Source: Buddleja alternifolia (lineage: Eukaryota > Streptophyta > Magnoliopsida > Lamiales > Scrophulariaceae). From it: a stretch of DNA of 64,000 nt. The notes under the pieces were generated by a model. That model made no database searches and was not told the origin of the DNA. It saw only the letters and a list, made by a program, of their open reading frames with translations. How positions within the stretch are numbered: position 1 is the first letter of the stretch; each line of letters starts with the position of its first letter. Positions 48,400 through 59,903 of this stretch are shown one piece after another. The stretch is taken from assembly GCA_019426215.1 (NCBI GenBank), contig CM033394.1:48420423-48484422 (forward strand). The letters run 5' to 3'. The translations under genes and the position numbers were made by a program.

Positions 48400-49738
48400 T
48401 GTCCGGCGTGCCAATTATTTGAGCGTCATTCTCGAGGTAACTCTATGACAATCTAATTGTAATAAAGTCAATTTATTATATGGCAATCCTTATTCTTAAA
48501 CTGTCATTTGATCACTTAGAATAAAGTCACTAAGAATCACACATTATTATGGGACATATCGCGCATATGATGGAATATGTCTCCAAGGCTATGATTCTTT
48601 AATTAAGTTCCAAGTCGTGAAAGGGTTTATCAATATGAGGGATATTGATAAACCCTATAGACTTGTTTGTACGATGCATACTCTTGGAGTAGTGTACCTC
48701 GTTCCAAATGTATTGACACAGTGAACACCGGTGCATGTATGAGGGTTTCCATTTGGGAATGAGTAAACTGAACTACCGCGAGGAAGTTTCTTAAAAGAAA
48801 TCTCAGTCGAATCTGGAACTTCCTACAGTCGCATAGTGTAAGAGTAATCTTTATGGACCTGAGGTTCCATAGTTATTTTGTATGTGATCCATCATTCCAT
48901 CATGCTTTGATTTACTTTATGATCACATAGCGGGTCTTCATATAGGGTATTTTGAGTATGATCTGATCATTTATGGAGATACCTGAGAATTAAAATAGGA
49001 TCTATCTCTGACTTGTACAGTCGCTGCATCTCCTATGTTTACATAGTGAGTCAACTTGAGGAATCTTCAACTGAAGTAAGATATCTAAAGAGGCGGAGGG
49101 TCTCCTCGTTTAGATGATCAAAGTCGACTTCGTTGTAAATGGAAAATATAGATATTGAGCTATTACAGTTTTGACTTAACCTATACTCTAGACTCAATCA
49201 AGAGATTACTTATTCGAGAATCGTGACTGTGAAAAGCATATCTTTACTTATCATTTATGTCTAGGTTTTCGTGGCCCATTGCTAGACAGTAACCATGCAT
49301 GATTTGTAGGTGCCTTGAATTAATATGGTGATTAATTCAAGGCCTGATTAAATCAAGTAAGATTTAATCTAATGTTTTCTATTTTAAGAAAGTACACTAG
49401 CACTTTGGAAAAGTGTACCTACTACTAGCACATAAACGAGCATAAGGGGACACACATAACTCTGTAGAGTTTCAGCTTTTATGTTGTGATTAATCAATTT
49501 ATGAAAATTAAGAAAATTAGGAAAGTCTAGCACTTCCTAATTGGGAATATATGTATTAATTGGTAGGATCCAATTAATTAAACTACTTAATTAATCTAGA
49601 TGAATTAATTAATTAATGGACCTAGGAGAGTCCAAGTATTTTTATTTAGTTGGGCTAAGCCCAAGTTAAATAAATAATAAAAGTATTGGACTAGAAATAA
49701 TTAAAGTTAGACTTTAAATATAGAAATTAATTAAAAGG
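48400..49738 (+). mobile_element. left part of LTR-like repeat split by copia insertion
   Basis: Moderately complex, non-coding DNA that continues after the copia element at 56928. With the insertion removed the two parts total roughly 2 kb. It starts near TGTCCGGCG and has TTAATTAAT-rich and 'ggacc-agg-gtcc' segments like those in long plant LTRs. I could not fix both ends or a target duplication, so the LTR identity is inference. Confidence 0.4.
49733..49738. repeat. target-site duplication of second copia, left
   Basis: AAAAGG matches 56922-56927. Copia usually gives 5 bp, so one base may be chance. Confidence 0.7.
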
Positions 49739-49894
49739 TGTTAAATATAATATTTAGGATATATTTGTATCTTTATTTTATGTATATAATTTTCCTTTTA
49801 TAGCTTAGGGTTTTCTTGTTTACCAAGACTCTTGTAATTATATATACGTCTCTGAGTAATACAAGTTTTCCCGCGGGGTTTATACAATCTAACA
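49739..49894 (+). repeat. 5' LTR of second copia
   Basis: TGTTAAATATAATATTTAGG...ACAATCTAACA, 156 bp. It differs from the 3' LTR at a handful of bases. Confidence 0.9.
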
Positions 49895-49905
49895 TGGTAT
49901 CAGCC
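49895..49905 (+). promoter_or_regulatory. primer-binding site of second copia
   Basis: TGGTATCAGCC next to the LTR, the initiator tRNA-Met type of site. It contrasts with the copia at 8982-15960, which lacks it. Confidence 0.8.
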
Positions 49906-51919
49906 TAATTCTGGGACTCTCTCATCTCTCTCTCAATCAACCGTCTTCTACAGACCCCCCCCCCCCGAAGTCGCCATCCACCCCGTGGCGCAATCTTTTT
50001 CACCTCAAACGGCCTCCTCCGATCAGTTCTCCACCACCACCGCCACCGGTTACTTCATCACGGTAAGTTCACGATCCATTTTCTTTCTTGTCTCTCTATT
50101 ATATCTCTTCTATTATCATTATGGCCGAAAATCCAATCCCTCCCACCACCCATACATCTCATCCTGCATATGCTGTCAATACTGTTTTTCATCTTTTTAA
50201 TTTTAAGTTATGTGAAGAAGATCCACGTTACAAACTTTGGAAAACTATTTTCTCTGACATCTGTCGTAGCTATCGTGTTCTTGGTCATATTAATGGTTCA
50301 TCTTTACCCAAATCTGATACTGATGAGGACTGGTATTCTCTTGATTCTAAAATAAAAACTTGGATTTATAATTCGGTTGATGCTAGTCTTCTAGACAATG
50401 TTAGTGCTGATGGTCTTACAGCCAAACAAATATGGGATAACCTTGACTCGTTTTTTACAAACAACAAACCCTCTCGTTGATTACAACTTCAAGATAAATT
50501 TCGTAATCTCAAAAAGGGAAATCTCTCAATCTCTGATTTTTGTCGTGACATGAAACGCATCGCTGATAATTTGAAAGATGTCGACAATAAAATTTCTGAC
50601 CAAGAACTTGTTTTACAAATTCTCAATAATTTACCCGACTCCTATAATAGTATCATCGATGTTATCACAAATAAAACGCCCTTTCCAAATTTTTCTCAGG
50701 CTCGTAATATTCTTTTTCTCCATGAATCTCGTGAATCTCACTCTACTCCCAACTCAAATTCGTCTGATTCCCCCATGCTTCTTTATTCTCAATCCCACCC
50801 TCGTAATGATAATGGAAAAGGTAGAGGTAGAGGTCGAGGTCGGAATTTTGGCCGTGGCTCTACTCGTGGTGGTAGCACCTCTGGCGGTAATTTTCGCCCA
50901 TATACTCAACCGTCCAGCAATTCACATTACAATGCTGGAAATAATTCTTTTCGTAGCCCACCTCCAGGCCCACACCCAGCGGCCCACTACAATATCCCAG
51001 CTCCACTACAATATAATGCTGGATATTCAACTGCCCCTCAGCACCAGACTCACTACAATAGCCCAGCTCAACTCGGCGGCCCAGGAATTTTAGGCCCGCC
51101 ACCAACTGCTCACCCCATCCATGCGGCCCCTACTTATTCAGCGCCCTATGGCCACCAACCCATGTATTCTAGGCCCTCTTTTTCGCAAGCAATTGGGCCG
51201 CTGCCTACTTATTCACCAGGAGCCCACCTTCAGCACACCTATTATGTTAATACCTCCACAAGCAGCCCTGTTCATTATCCACCTCCAGCAGCTCCAGCAA
51301 CTCCAGCAGCCCAGTCAACGGATCTCTCCACCCTATTTTCTACTATGAACATCCATCCTCCTGACGACAGCTGGTACATGGACTCCGGGGCTAGTGCACA
51401 ATGTCCTCCACTCAAGGTAATCTTCGTTTTTGCGCACCTTGTGAATTTTCTAAATATATAATGGTTGGTAATGGTGCTGTAATCCCCGTTTCCCATATTG
51501 GTCACACTCCTTTTCTCTCTTCTTCTTCGTCTCTTCATCTTAAAAATATTTTAGTTTATCCTCATATTGTTAAAAATCTTGTCTCTGTCCGTCAGTTTAC
51601 TCGTGATAATAATTGCTCTGTCGAATTTGATCCTTTTGACTTTTCTGTGAAGGACCTCCACACGGGTAATCGAATTTTTCGCAGTGAGAGTCGTGGTGAG
51701 CTTTATCCCGTTCTACCTTTCGATGTCACCTTATCTTCCACCGCCGTCACTTTTGCTTCTCTCTCACCCCTCATCTGGCACCGTCGGCTCGGTCATCCTG
51801 GCGATTCCGTTTTTAAATTTTTAGCTTCTAGGAATTTTATTTCATGTCAAAACAATGTTAATGCTTTATGTCATGCTTGTCAATTAGGCAAACACCGTCG
51901 TCTTTCTTTTAGTAGTTCT

Positions 51920-53787
51920 TGTTAGGAATTTCATGTTAGATGTTTTGATGATAACAATTAGGATTCTATGTTAGACCCCAAGAAATGTAAGTATAAAAGC
52001 TTTCATAGAACAAATGTATAAGCGTCTGAAAGCTTGTTTATTTTATTAGGCTTGTAGTTTTATCTTTATAGATTTTAGACTAAGGATGTGATATTAGATC
52101 ACTAGAAGAGTTCTTTGTGAGTCTACCAAGTGATGAAGTTGAAGATCAAGCGTCTGAAGGAACAGTAAAGATAAAGATTCGTCTCAAGCGTCCGTCAAAG
52201 CGCTAAAAGACTGTCCCAGGTTATGAAACCAGCGCTCAAGATTTATTATGAACTTTAGACCAAGTACTTAACACTAAGTTAATGATAGAATTCTTAATGA
52301 ATCTATCAAAGATAAAGTGGAAGGTCAAGCGTCTAAAAGTCGGGCAAAGAATACTGACTCTTTTTAAGCGTCTGTTTAGAAGACTGCTTTCAAAAGCCCA
52401 ATATCCAAAAGCTCAAGCATCCAGTTCTCAAAACGTAACCTGAAGACGTAAGCCCAAGCTACTAAAAGACTAAAAAAATGCATGACCCAACGGTAATTAT
52501 TTCCAAACGGGAATAAGACAAGATGTATCAAAAGTCGGATTAGTGCTATTAAAATATAAGCACTACAACTTATGGGCAAGCCATTTATTTGACCAAGACT
52601 GTCAGAGTTATGAAACCAAGAACATGCCTAACTAATTAAAAATGCTCAAAGTTAGGAATGTCAGAACTCATGGAATGTTTAGGGAAACGAGATCTCAACC
52701 GTGTCCAACGGACAAAAACCACAAATAACCTATAAATAGCCCTTTCAACAAAAAGGAAACAAGTAGTGACACATACAAGAGATATACCTGAATATATTAG
52801 TGTGAATAAAGTCACAATCTCTTGTATATACAAAAAGACACAAGAAAAGAATAAAAACTTTGTTGAAAGAAAAGCCTACAAAATCCATAGCCAAATATCC
52901 TTATAAGCTTTTTACAAATATTCCAGAAACAGTCAAATATATCTCAAACCCTTCTTTGAAGACCCTACACTACTATTAAGATATCTTCAAATTGTTTGAA
53001 CTTTCCAAAAACAAACAAACCCATTATATAAACTCTCAACATCTTTCATCTGAATGAGAAAGCTTGTTGATTTACAAGCAATTTTTTTGTGTAAAAGAAG
53101 CTTGTGGAAGAAGATGTCTATTGGAGCTGAAATCTGTGTGACCAAGGAGTTCCGGGATCAAGCGTAACTTGCATTATTTCTGAGTGGAAGAAGCAAGAGG
53201 ATAAAAGGTCTTTATTGGAGCTGAAATCTGTGTGACCAAGGAGTTCCGAGATCATATCCAATCTCTCTCTATTTTGTAGAAGTCTCTGTGTGACTCTTCG
53301 ATAATCATCATAGTGGAAAACCTCCCTGATAAAAGGAGAAGAAGGACGTAGTTGGAATTACATCACCTAGTGAACCTTATAAATATCCTGTGTCATTTAC
53401 TGCTTTAAGCATTTACTGTTTTATTGCTTTACTATTCATATTGCATACATTCTGATAAAGTTTTAAAACAACTAAGCGACTACATTTGATTAACAAACCG
53501 AACGCTAAGCTATAAAATACTTCCGCTGTGCTAACCCTGATTTAGTGACTAAACTCTGCCCTACTTTGGTAAGCGTTGAAATCACCGAGTCTAAGTTAAC
53601 GTCTCTCAAGCGCCTGAAACTAGCGCTTAAGTCATTATCCCTCAAGCGCCGCATCCATCGCTCAAAGCTTTCCGAGCGTTCAAATACTTCAAAGTGATAC
53701 GAATTTTTAGAAGTCGAAAAAGACTTAAGGGTCTATTCAACCCCTCCCCCCCTTCTAGACCCTTTCGTATACCACTTGGGACCAACA
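51920..53787. mobile_element. solo LTR inserted in the second copia
   Basis: 1,868 bp, TGTTAGGAATTTCATG...TTGGGACCAACA, flanked by perfect 5-bp duplications GTTCT at 51915-51919 and 53788-53792. There is no primer site, coding sequence or second LTR. The sequence is rich in AAGCGTC/AAGCGCC words and ends in a C-rich run (about 53741-53754) before CTTCTAGACC. A solo LTR arises by recombination between the two LTRs of a complete element; the parent family is not identified. Confidence 0.85.
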
Positions 53788-54453
53788 GTTCTCTTACTCG
53801 TACTTCTTCAATTTTTGAGCTTATTCATTCCGATTTGTGGACATCTACTTTAATTAGTGCTAATGGTTTTCGTTATTACATAATTTTCTTAGATGATTTT
53901 TCTCATTTTTTATGGGTTTTTCCTCTTCGTGCTAAATTTGATGTTTTTAATGTTTTTCAAAATTTTCACAATTATGTCAAAAATCAATTTAATTCGCTAA
54001 GCTATAAAATACTTCCGCTGTGCTAACCCTGATTTAGTGACTAAACTCTGCCCTACTTTGGTAAGCGTTGAAATCACCGAGTCTAAGTTAACGTCTCTCA
54101 AGCGCCTGAAACCATCGCTCAAAGCTTTCCGAGCGTTCAAATACTTCAAAGTGATACGAATTTTTAGAAGTCGAAAAAGACTTAAGGGTCTATTCAACCC
54201 CCCCCCCCTTCTAGACCCTTTCGTATACCACTTGGGACCAACAGTTCTCTTACTCGTACTTCTTCAATTTTTGAGCTTATTCATTCCGATTTGTGGACAT
54301 CTCCTTTAATTAGTGCTAATGGTTTTCGTTATTACATAATTTTCTTAGATGATTTTTCTCATTTTTTATGGGTTTTTCCTCTTCGTGCTAAATTTGATGT
54401 TTTTAATGTTTTTCAAAATTTTCACAATTATGTCAAAAATCAATTTAATTCGC
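53506..54453 (+). repeat. tandem duplication across solo LTR and integrase
   Basis: Unit 1 (53506-53997, 492 bp) and unit 2 (53998-54453, 456 bp) each hold the last 280 or so bases of the solo LTR plus about 210 bp of copia integrase. Unit 2 lacks 35 bp present in unit 1 (between GCCTGAAAC and CATCGCTC) and one base of the C/T run, which accounts exactly for the 36-bp length difference. The junction sits on a shared CGC. Confidence 0.9.
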
Positions 54454-56765
54454 AAATTAAGTTTTTTCAATGTGACCATGGACGTGAATTTGATAATCAC
54501 AATCTTACAACTTTTTTTTACCAATAATGGCATCCAATTTCATTTTTCTTGTCTCCACACCTCTCAACAAAATGGTAAGGCTGAACGCACTCTACGCACA
54601 GTCAATAACATTGTTCGAACTCTTCTTTTCCAAGCTCAACTCCCACCTACGTTTTGGGTCGAAGCCCTTCACATGGCCTCTCACCTTCTCAATCTTCTTC
54701 CCACCACCACCCTTGACTATCGCACCCCTTTCGAACTCCTCTATCACACTATCCCTACCTACTCTCACCTTCGCGTTTTTGGGTATCTATGCTACCCCAA
54801 TTTATCCGCCACATCTCCTCACAAACTCGCTCCTCGCTCTTCTGCTTGCATTTTTCTCGGGTATCCTGCTAATCACCGTGGTTATCGCTGCCTCGATCTT
54901 TCTTCTAATAAAATCATCCTCTCTCATCACGTCGTTTTTTATGAATCAATTTTTCCTTACTCCTCTTTTCATCAAAATACCGTTCCTTCTGATTACTCTT
55001 TTCTCTCCCCCGACGACGAGGACCCGCCATCTCTTATTCAGCATGCAATTCTTAATGGTCCCGCTCCATCCCTACCCATTACCACACCTTCACCCGACCC
55101 GGACACTCAAACTGCTCCACCGGTTCCCGATGCCCCACCACACCCTATGATAACGCGTTCAAAATCTGGCATTACTTGACCCCGTCAAATTCTCAACCTT
55201 TCCGTCTCCTCGTCAATTTCTCCTATTCCTCGTTCCTATTCTCAGGCTCTTCAAAACCCTTCTTGGAAAGGTGCCATGGATGCTGAGCTTTCTGCTTTAC
55301 ACTCCAATGGCACTTGGGATCTCGTCCCTTGTCCTCCTAATGTCAATATTGTTGGCTCTAAATGGATTTTTCGTCATAAGTTTCGGTCTGATGGCTCTCT
55401 TGAACGCTATAAGGCTCGTTTAGTTGCTCAAGGTTTCTCTCAGCAACCTGGTCTCGACTATGATGAAACTTTCAGTCCTGTTGTCAAACCTGCCACCATA
55501 CGCACTGTCCTCAGCCTCGCCTTATCTCGATCTTGGCCTATCCACCAATTCGATGTTAAAAATGCTTTTCTCCATGGTCATCTTTCTGAGATTGTCTTTA
55601 TGAAACAACCCCCGGGATACACTGACTCCTCTCAACCCCAACACGTCTGTCGCCTTAAGAAAGCTCTTTATGGTCTTAAGCAAGCACCCCGCGCTTGGTA
55701 CCATCGCTTTGCTTCCTATCTCTCTACTCTCGGTTTTATCAGTAGCAAAGCTGATACATCTCTCTTTATTTTTCATCGTTCCTCTCACACTGCGTATCTT
55801 CTTCTCTACGTTGATGACATAATTTTAACTGCTTCATCTGCCACTCTCCTCTCTCATCTCACTAGTCTGCTATCTTCTGAGTTCTCTATGACTGATCTTG
55901 GCTCTCTTCACTACTTTCTTGGTATCTCTGTCACCCGTTCTACCTCCGGGCTCTCTCTTTCTCAATCCAAATTTGCCCATGAAATTCTAGACTGTGCATC
56001 TATGACTTCCTGCAATCCCTGCAAAACTCCCGTTGACACTAAATCCAAGTTTTCCTCATCTGGTCAACCTGTTCCCGATCCCACTCTCTATCGCAGTCTC
56101 GCTGGGGCCTTACAATATCTGACTATAACTCATCCCGATATTGCTTACGCTGTCTAACAAATCTGTCTCTTCATGCATGATCCACGAATCCTTCATTTTA
56201 ATGCTCTCAAACGCATTCTCCGGTATATCAAAGGCACTCTTAATCACTGTCTTCTCTTCGTCCTTCTCCATCCTCTGATCTCGTAGCTTACTCTGATGCC
56301 GACTGGGCCGGTTGTCCTGATACTCGGCGTTCCACGTCTGGTTACTGTGTATTCTTAGGTGATAATCTCATCTCTTGGTCCTCTAAGCGTCAGCATGTTG
56401 TTTCTCGGTCCAGTGCTGAAGTTGAATATCGTGGTGTGGCCAATGCTGTTGCTGAAACTTCTTGGCTTCGTAATCTTCTGTTTGAACTTCGTTCTTCTCT
56501 GTCTCGTGCTACTATTGTCTATTGTGACAATATAAGCTCTATCTTTATGTCCTCCAACCCTGTACAGCATCAACGCACCAAACATATTGAAATAGATCTT
56601 CATTTTGTGCGTGAACAAGTCGCTTTGGGTGAGGTACGTGTGCACCACGTTCCGTCGTCTCACCAATTTGCAGATATTTTCACCAAAGGTCTGCCTTCCT
56701 AGCTATTCTTGGACTTCAGAAACAGTCTCAGCATTCGCGAATCTCCAGCTTCGACTGAGGGGGAG

Positions 56766-56921
56766 TTTTAAATATAATATTTAGGATATATTTGTATTTT
56801 TATTTTATGTATATAATTTTCCTTTTATAGCTTAGGGTTTTCTTGTTTACCAAGACTCTTGTAATTATATATACGTCTCTAAGTAATACAAGTTTCCCCG
56901 CGAGGTTTATACAATCTAACA
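56766..56921 (+). repeat. 3' LTR of second copia
   Basis: 156 bp, TTTTAAATATAATATTTAGG...CAATCTAACA. The first dinucleotide is TT instead of TG. Confidence 0.9.
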
Positions 56922-56927
56922 AAAAGG

Positions 56928-57620
56928 TTCGACTCTTTAGTTAACTAATTAGTTGGAGTCAAGATTTAAATCAAGAGATATAGATCTCGAACTCCAAGGC
57001 ATGTAGAGGACGTGCTGGGCGAGAATTAGGAGAAGAAGATTCTTCTTCTCCAATTTTTTATGTTGATAAACCTTGGTGGATTTATTAAATAAGAAAGATT
57101 GGTTACTTGGTAACCAAGTCCTCTCTTATTGGTTTAAATGGAAGAGTTCTAGATGATATATATCTAGAATTATGATAAGACTGATTTTGGAGATTGTATC
57201 TTGCCTTAATTCTACTTATACTAGACATAGAACTCCACCAATAAAAATAAGTGATCAAAGAAAGAAAAAATGATTCATTCTTTTCTACTAGAAAATCGTC
57301 CGACACATAAAAAAATGAGAGAAAATTTTTGTTCTTCCTTTTCTTCTTGTAGCCATCCCCAAGCTTCTAATACAAGACATGATTGTGCTCTTGTGTTGAG
57401 CTTAACCACTTAGAAATATATTTCACTCCTTTACACATACAACCTAAATAGTTTAGATTAAGATTTGTTATATGGCTAGCACCGAGAGTAAAACAATTGA
57501 AAATTCAAGGAGGTGTGGATATTCTTAGAGGCGTGACACTTGAGGCGCTACATCAAGAGATACACGGACGTGAGCTTTGGAAGCTTGTAGCTGGTTGACC
57601 CAACCGAAATAGAAAATTCG
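56928..57620 (+). mobile_element. right part of split LTR-like repeat
   Basis: Continuation of the repeat at 48400-49738. It contains a CTTCTTCTT-rich leader-like stretch and ends near GACCCAACCGAAATAG. A precise right end was not found. Confidence 0.35.
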
Positions 57621-57761
57621 TTGTTGGTGAAAAAAAATAATCGTGCTTTATATTATTAATGAATTAATCGAGCCGACTATTTATCCGTGCCGGGGTGTTT
57701 TACTTTTAACCATTTTTTGAATTCCGCTGTGTTAGTCATCCCGAGAATTAACCAACCCAGC

Positions 57762-57824
57762 AAAACCAAGGCTGACCAAGTGGTTAAGGACACTTGAGAC
57801 AAGGGTTCGAACCCCTTGCCTTCA
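57762..57824 (+). mobile_element. tRNA-like SINE head
   Basis: A box TGACCAAGTGG (57773-57783) and B box GGTTCGAACCC (57804-57814), 31 bp apart, in a segment resembling the D arm and T arm of a Leu/Ser-type tRNA (CCAAGTGGTTAAGG). It does not fold as a whole tRNA because the anticodon arm is missing. A T-rich stretch follows; no target duplication was found. Confidence 0.55.
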
Positions 57825-57992
57825 TTTAATTTAATTTTGTAAATTAAAAAATTTAAACACTTACATTTACACACCGATACTTTACAAAACATTAGAAATA
57901 ACCTTTTTGACCTCATTTAAATATATTTTATAAATTAAAAAAAAAACCTACATTTACATACCTATATTTTACAAAACATTACAAATTATACA

Positions 57993-58233
57993 AGAAGGGT
58001 ATAATTGTCAGGAACAATATGGTTTACAAGTTCAAAAATAATTCCCGTCAAAATAGGAATATTTTCGGCAGTTCAAAAAATGTTCTAACAGCGTCTTACA
58101 GAAACCCTAACGGAAGGTGACGGATGTTGGACTGAATGAAACTACATGGTATTAGATGTAATTTTGTACACTAGATGGTATTTTTCTTAATTAGACAATA
58201 ACTCAGGGGTACCCAGTGTAATTAACTTAATGT
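57993..58233. mobile_element. possible MITE, GGGTAAATTAC-type family
   Basis: GGGTATAATTGTCAGG on the left and CCCAGTGTAATTAAC on the right, with the family's 'tgtaattttgtacac' and 'ttaattagacaat' texture. The ends are weak. Confidence 0.35.
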
Positions 58234-58287
58234 AGAAGTAATTTGGACTAAATTAGTTTAATTAGAAGACAAATTGATCGGTGGATA

Positions 58288-58432
58288 CAAAAAATTCTAG
58301 CTTGCTCTAGGCTCGGCTACACCCAAATGTATTTAACAAGGCAAATGTATTATACTTGTTATATAATTGATCACTGATTTTATGAAATACAATTGGGTGT
58401 GGTCGAACCAGGAGTGGGCTAGAATTTTTCGA
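58288..58432. repeat. short hairpin MITE
   Basis: The arms AATTCTAGCTTGCTC...TACACCCAAATGTATTT and AAATACAATTGGGTGTGG...GTGGGCTAGAATT are inverted with few mismatches around about 55 nt of AT-rich loop. No coding capacity. Confidence 0.65.
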
Positions 58433-59360
58433 GCCGATACCAGCAGCTCGACCGGTTTGACTGAACCTAGGGCTGAAAAATAAACCAAGCTAGTCGATAC
58501 TCGGCTCAAGATCATTCGCTAAAAGCTCGGTTCGTTAACATATCAAATTAAGCTTGAACAACATTTTTTGTGTTCGATAAGTTTGAAACTGGAATCGAGC
58601 TCGACTCAATTAGTAAAAAATAATAAAATTTGAGTAAAAAATAATAAAATTTGTGCAAAATATCAAGCTACTCGAGCTCGATTAATGTTTGTCTCGATTA
58701 AAGCTCGTTTGAGCTCGATTAATGTTCGTCTCGATTAAAGCTCGTTTGAGCTCGACTAGATTAGCAATCAAATCAAGTTCAAATACAAATTTTAGAGTTC
58801 AATAATAAAGTTGAACAACTTGTTCGATTCAACTCGATTCATTTACAATTCTAACTAAACCTAAGTGTCATACATAAGTTGGGTGATCTTTATTTTTTTT
58901 AACTATAGACGAATTGAGATACCCTAACCCAATGAACCCAGATCAATAGTTTTTTTAATCATGATCACATAAATTTTATAAAACTCTAAATAAAGAGAAA
59001 AAAGTCGAAATTTAGGTAATTATATAATAATTGTATTTCATTGCCCCTATGAATCAGACTTGAACTCTATTAAATCGCGCCGAAATTAAAAGTTTGAGCC
59101 GGTGCCATGTGTGTATATTGTAGATCTCCTACAAGTACAAATAAAACAATTCATGAAATTAATAAGTCCAATGATCATTATTAAGAATTACAATTTCGTA
59201 AGCTTAACGAAGGGCTATTTTTGTATTTAGAACAAAGACGACGTTACGTGTTTGTATTACCCTAATAAAAAAATTAGGAGTACCAATTAATTATTTAATA
59301 CTGTATTTGGATTTTGAATTTCGGTAAGGTAAAAGAAAGAAAAGGAGAAGAACCAAAAAT
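58433..59360. other. intergenic, AGCTCG/CTCGA-rich then AT-rich
   Basis: 58470-58860 is rich in GAGCTCG / TCGAGC words and includes a direct repeat around AGCTCGATTAATGTT (58675-58750). It is similar to 39860-40190, probably a diverged hAT-type MITE. No gene. Confidence 0.4.
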
Positions 59361-59420
59361 AGAAGTACTATATATAAAAGAAAGATTGTGATTAAAAAAA
59401 ACTACAGAGAGTCGACAGCC

Positions 59421-59552
59421 ATGCCTTATCGTGGTCTAATCCAAAGATATTTCGTCGGAATTAATTCTTTGACTGACCTGCAGTTCAGACTCAAGGTACA
59501 AAGTGTGAAAAGGACAAAAATTACCCATATCTTGACGATCAAATTACTATAG
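59421..59552 (+). CDS. small ORF with TATA box, unrecognised
   Basis: A 43-codon ORF beginning MPYRGLIQRYFVGINSL. A TATA box (TATATAAAAG, about 59370) lies 50 bp upstream. A possible splice donor, AAG then GTACAA, falls after codon 25, so this could also be the first exon of a longer gene whose other exons I cannot find, or chance. I do not recognise the peptide. Confidence 0.2.
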   Translation: MPYRGLIQRYFVGINSLTDLQFRLKVQSVKRTKITHILTIKLL

Positions 59553-59690
59553 AAAAATATACACTATGGACAATTTTATGTTCTTAATAATTATCATACA
59601 TTGTTTAAACACACAATAACCTCTTTTCGATATTTTTTAGTAGAATTCCGATTTGATCAAATCTCACTTATCATGTAATTAACTATACAA

Positions 59691-59893
59691 TACCCAAGAC
59701 CTGTTGGTCTAGTGGTATCTACCTCTCACTTTATGTGAGAGGTTCTAGGTTCGAATCCAAACTGCCACAAGTTGTGGCTCTCCCTTCCTTTATGGAGCTA
59801 GATAGAGTCTTTATGGCTCAGGATTATAACTATCAACCCGAGTTTGTCGGATTAGATATATAGGGTATCCCCCTCCTTCTTGAATTAAAAAAA
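59691..59893 (+). mobile_element. complete tRNA-derived SINE, 203 bp
   Basis: A box TGGTCTAGTGG (59705-59715), perfect B box GGTTCGAATCC (59748-59758), a unique body (GTGGCTCTCCCTTCC, GAGCTAGATAGAGT) and an A-run tail. Flanked by AACTATACAA (59681-59690) and AACTATACAG (59894-59903), a 10-bp duplication with one mismatch, as left by LINE-type insertion. A truncated sister copy is at 40243-40336. Confidence 0.9.
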
Positions 59894-59903
59894 AACTATA
59901 CAG

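Larger units (their letters stand above)
50121..56702 (+). pseudogene. copia gag-pol polyprotein, broken
   Basis: Gag starts MAENPIPPTTHTSHPAYAVN, with the block DPRYKLWKTIFSDICRS; a TGA at 50478-50480 breaks it, and it continues in the same frame to a Gly/Arg-rich and Pro/His/Tyr-rich tail. No CCHC knuckle is visible. Protease DSGAS at about 51385, then a frameshift near 51400. The pre-integrase zinc module (LIWHRRLGHPG ... CHACQLGKH) ends at the solo LTR at 51920. The integrase core resumes after 53787 (FELIHSDLWTS, IIFLDDFSHF, QQNGKAERTLR) with a frameshift at about 54515. A TGA at 55177-55179 precedes the reverse transcriptase (55276-56157, LLYVDDIILT). RNase H lies in two frames to 56702, ending in the [11 protein letters not shown] block. 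Confidence 0.88.
49739..56921 (+). mobile_element. Ty1/copia retrotransposon, plus strand, interrupted
   Basis: LTRs of 156 bp at 49739-49894 and 56766-56921, primer site TGGTATCAGCC directly after the 5' LTR (49895-49905), and a purine tract GACTGAGGGGGAG (56753-56765) before the 3' LTR. The order is gag, protease, integrase, reverse transcriptase, RNase H. It is interrupted by a solo LTR (51920-53787) and a local tandem duplication (53506-54453). The 3' LTR begins TT where the 5' LTR begins TG. It is inserted in the LTR-like repeat around it. Confidence 0.9.

Noticed and set aside
57762..57824. tRNA gene
   Set aside because: The A and B boxes are present but only about 31 bp apart, and no anticodon arm or acceptor stem can be drawn; a SINE head is the better reading.
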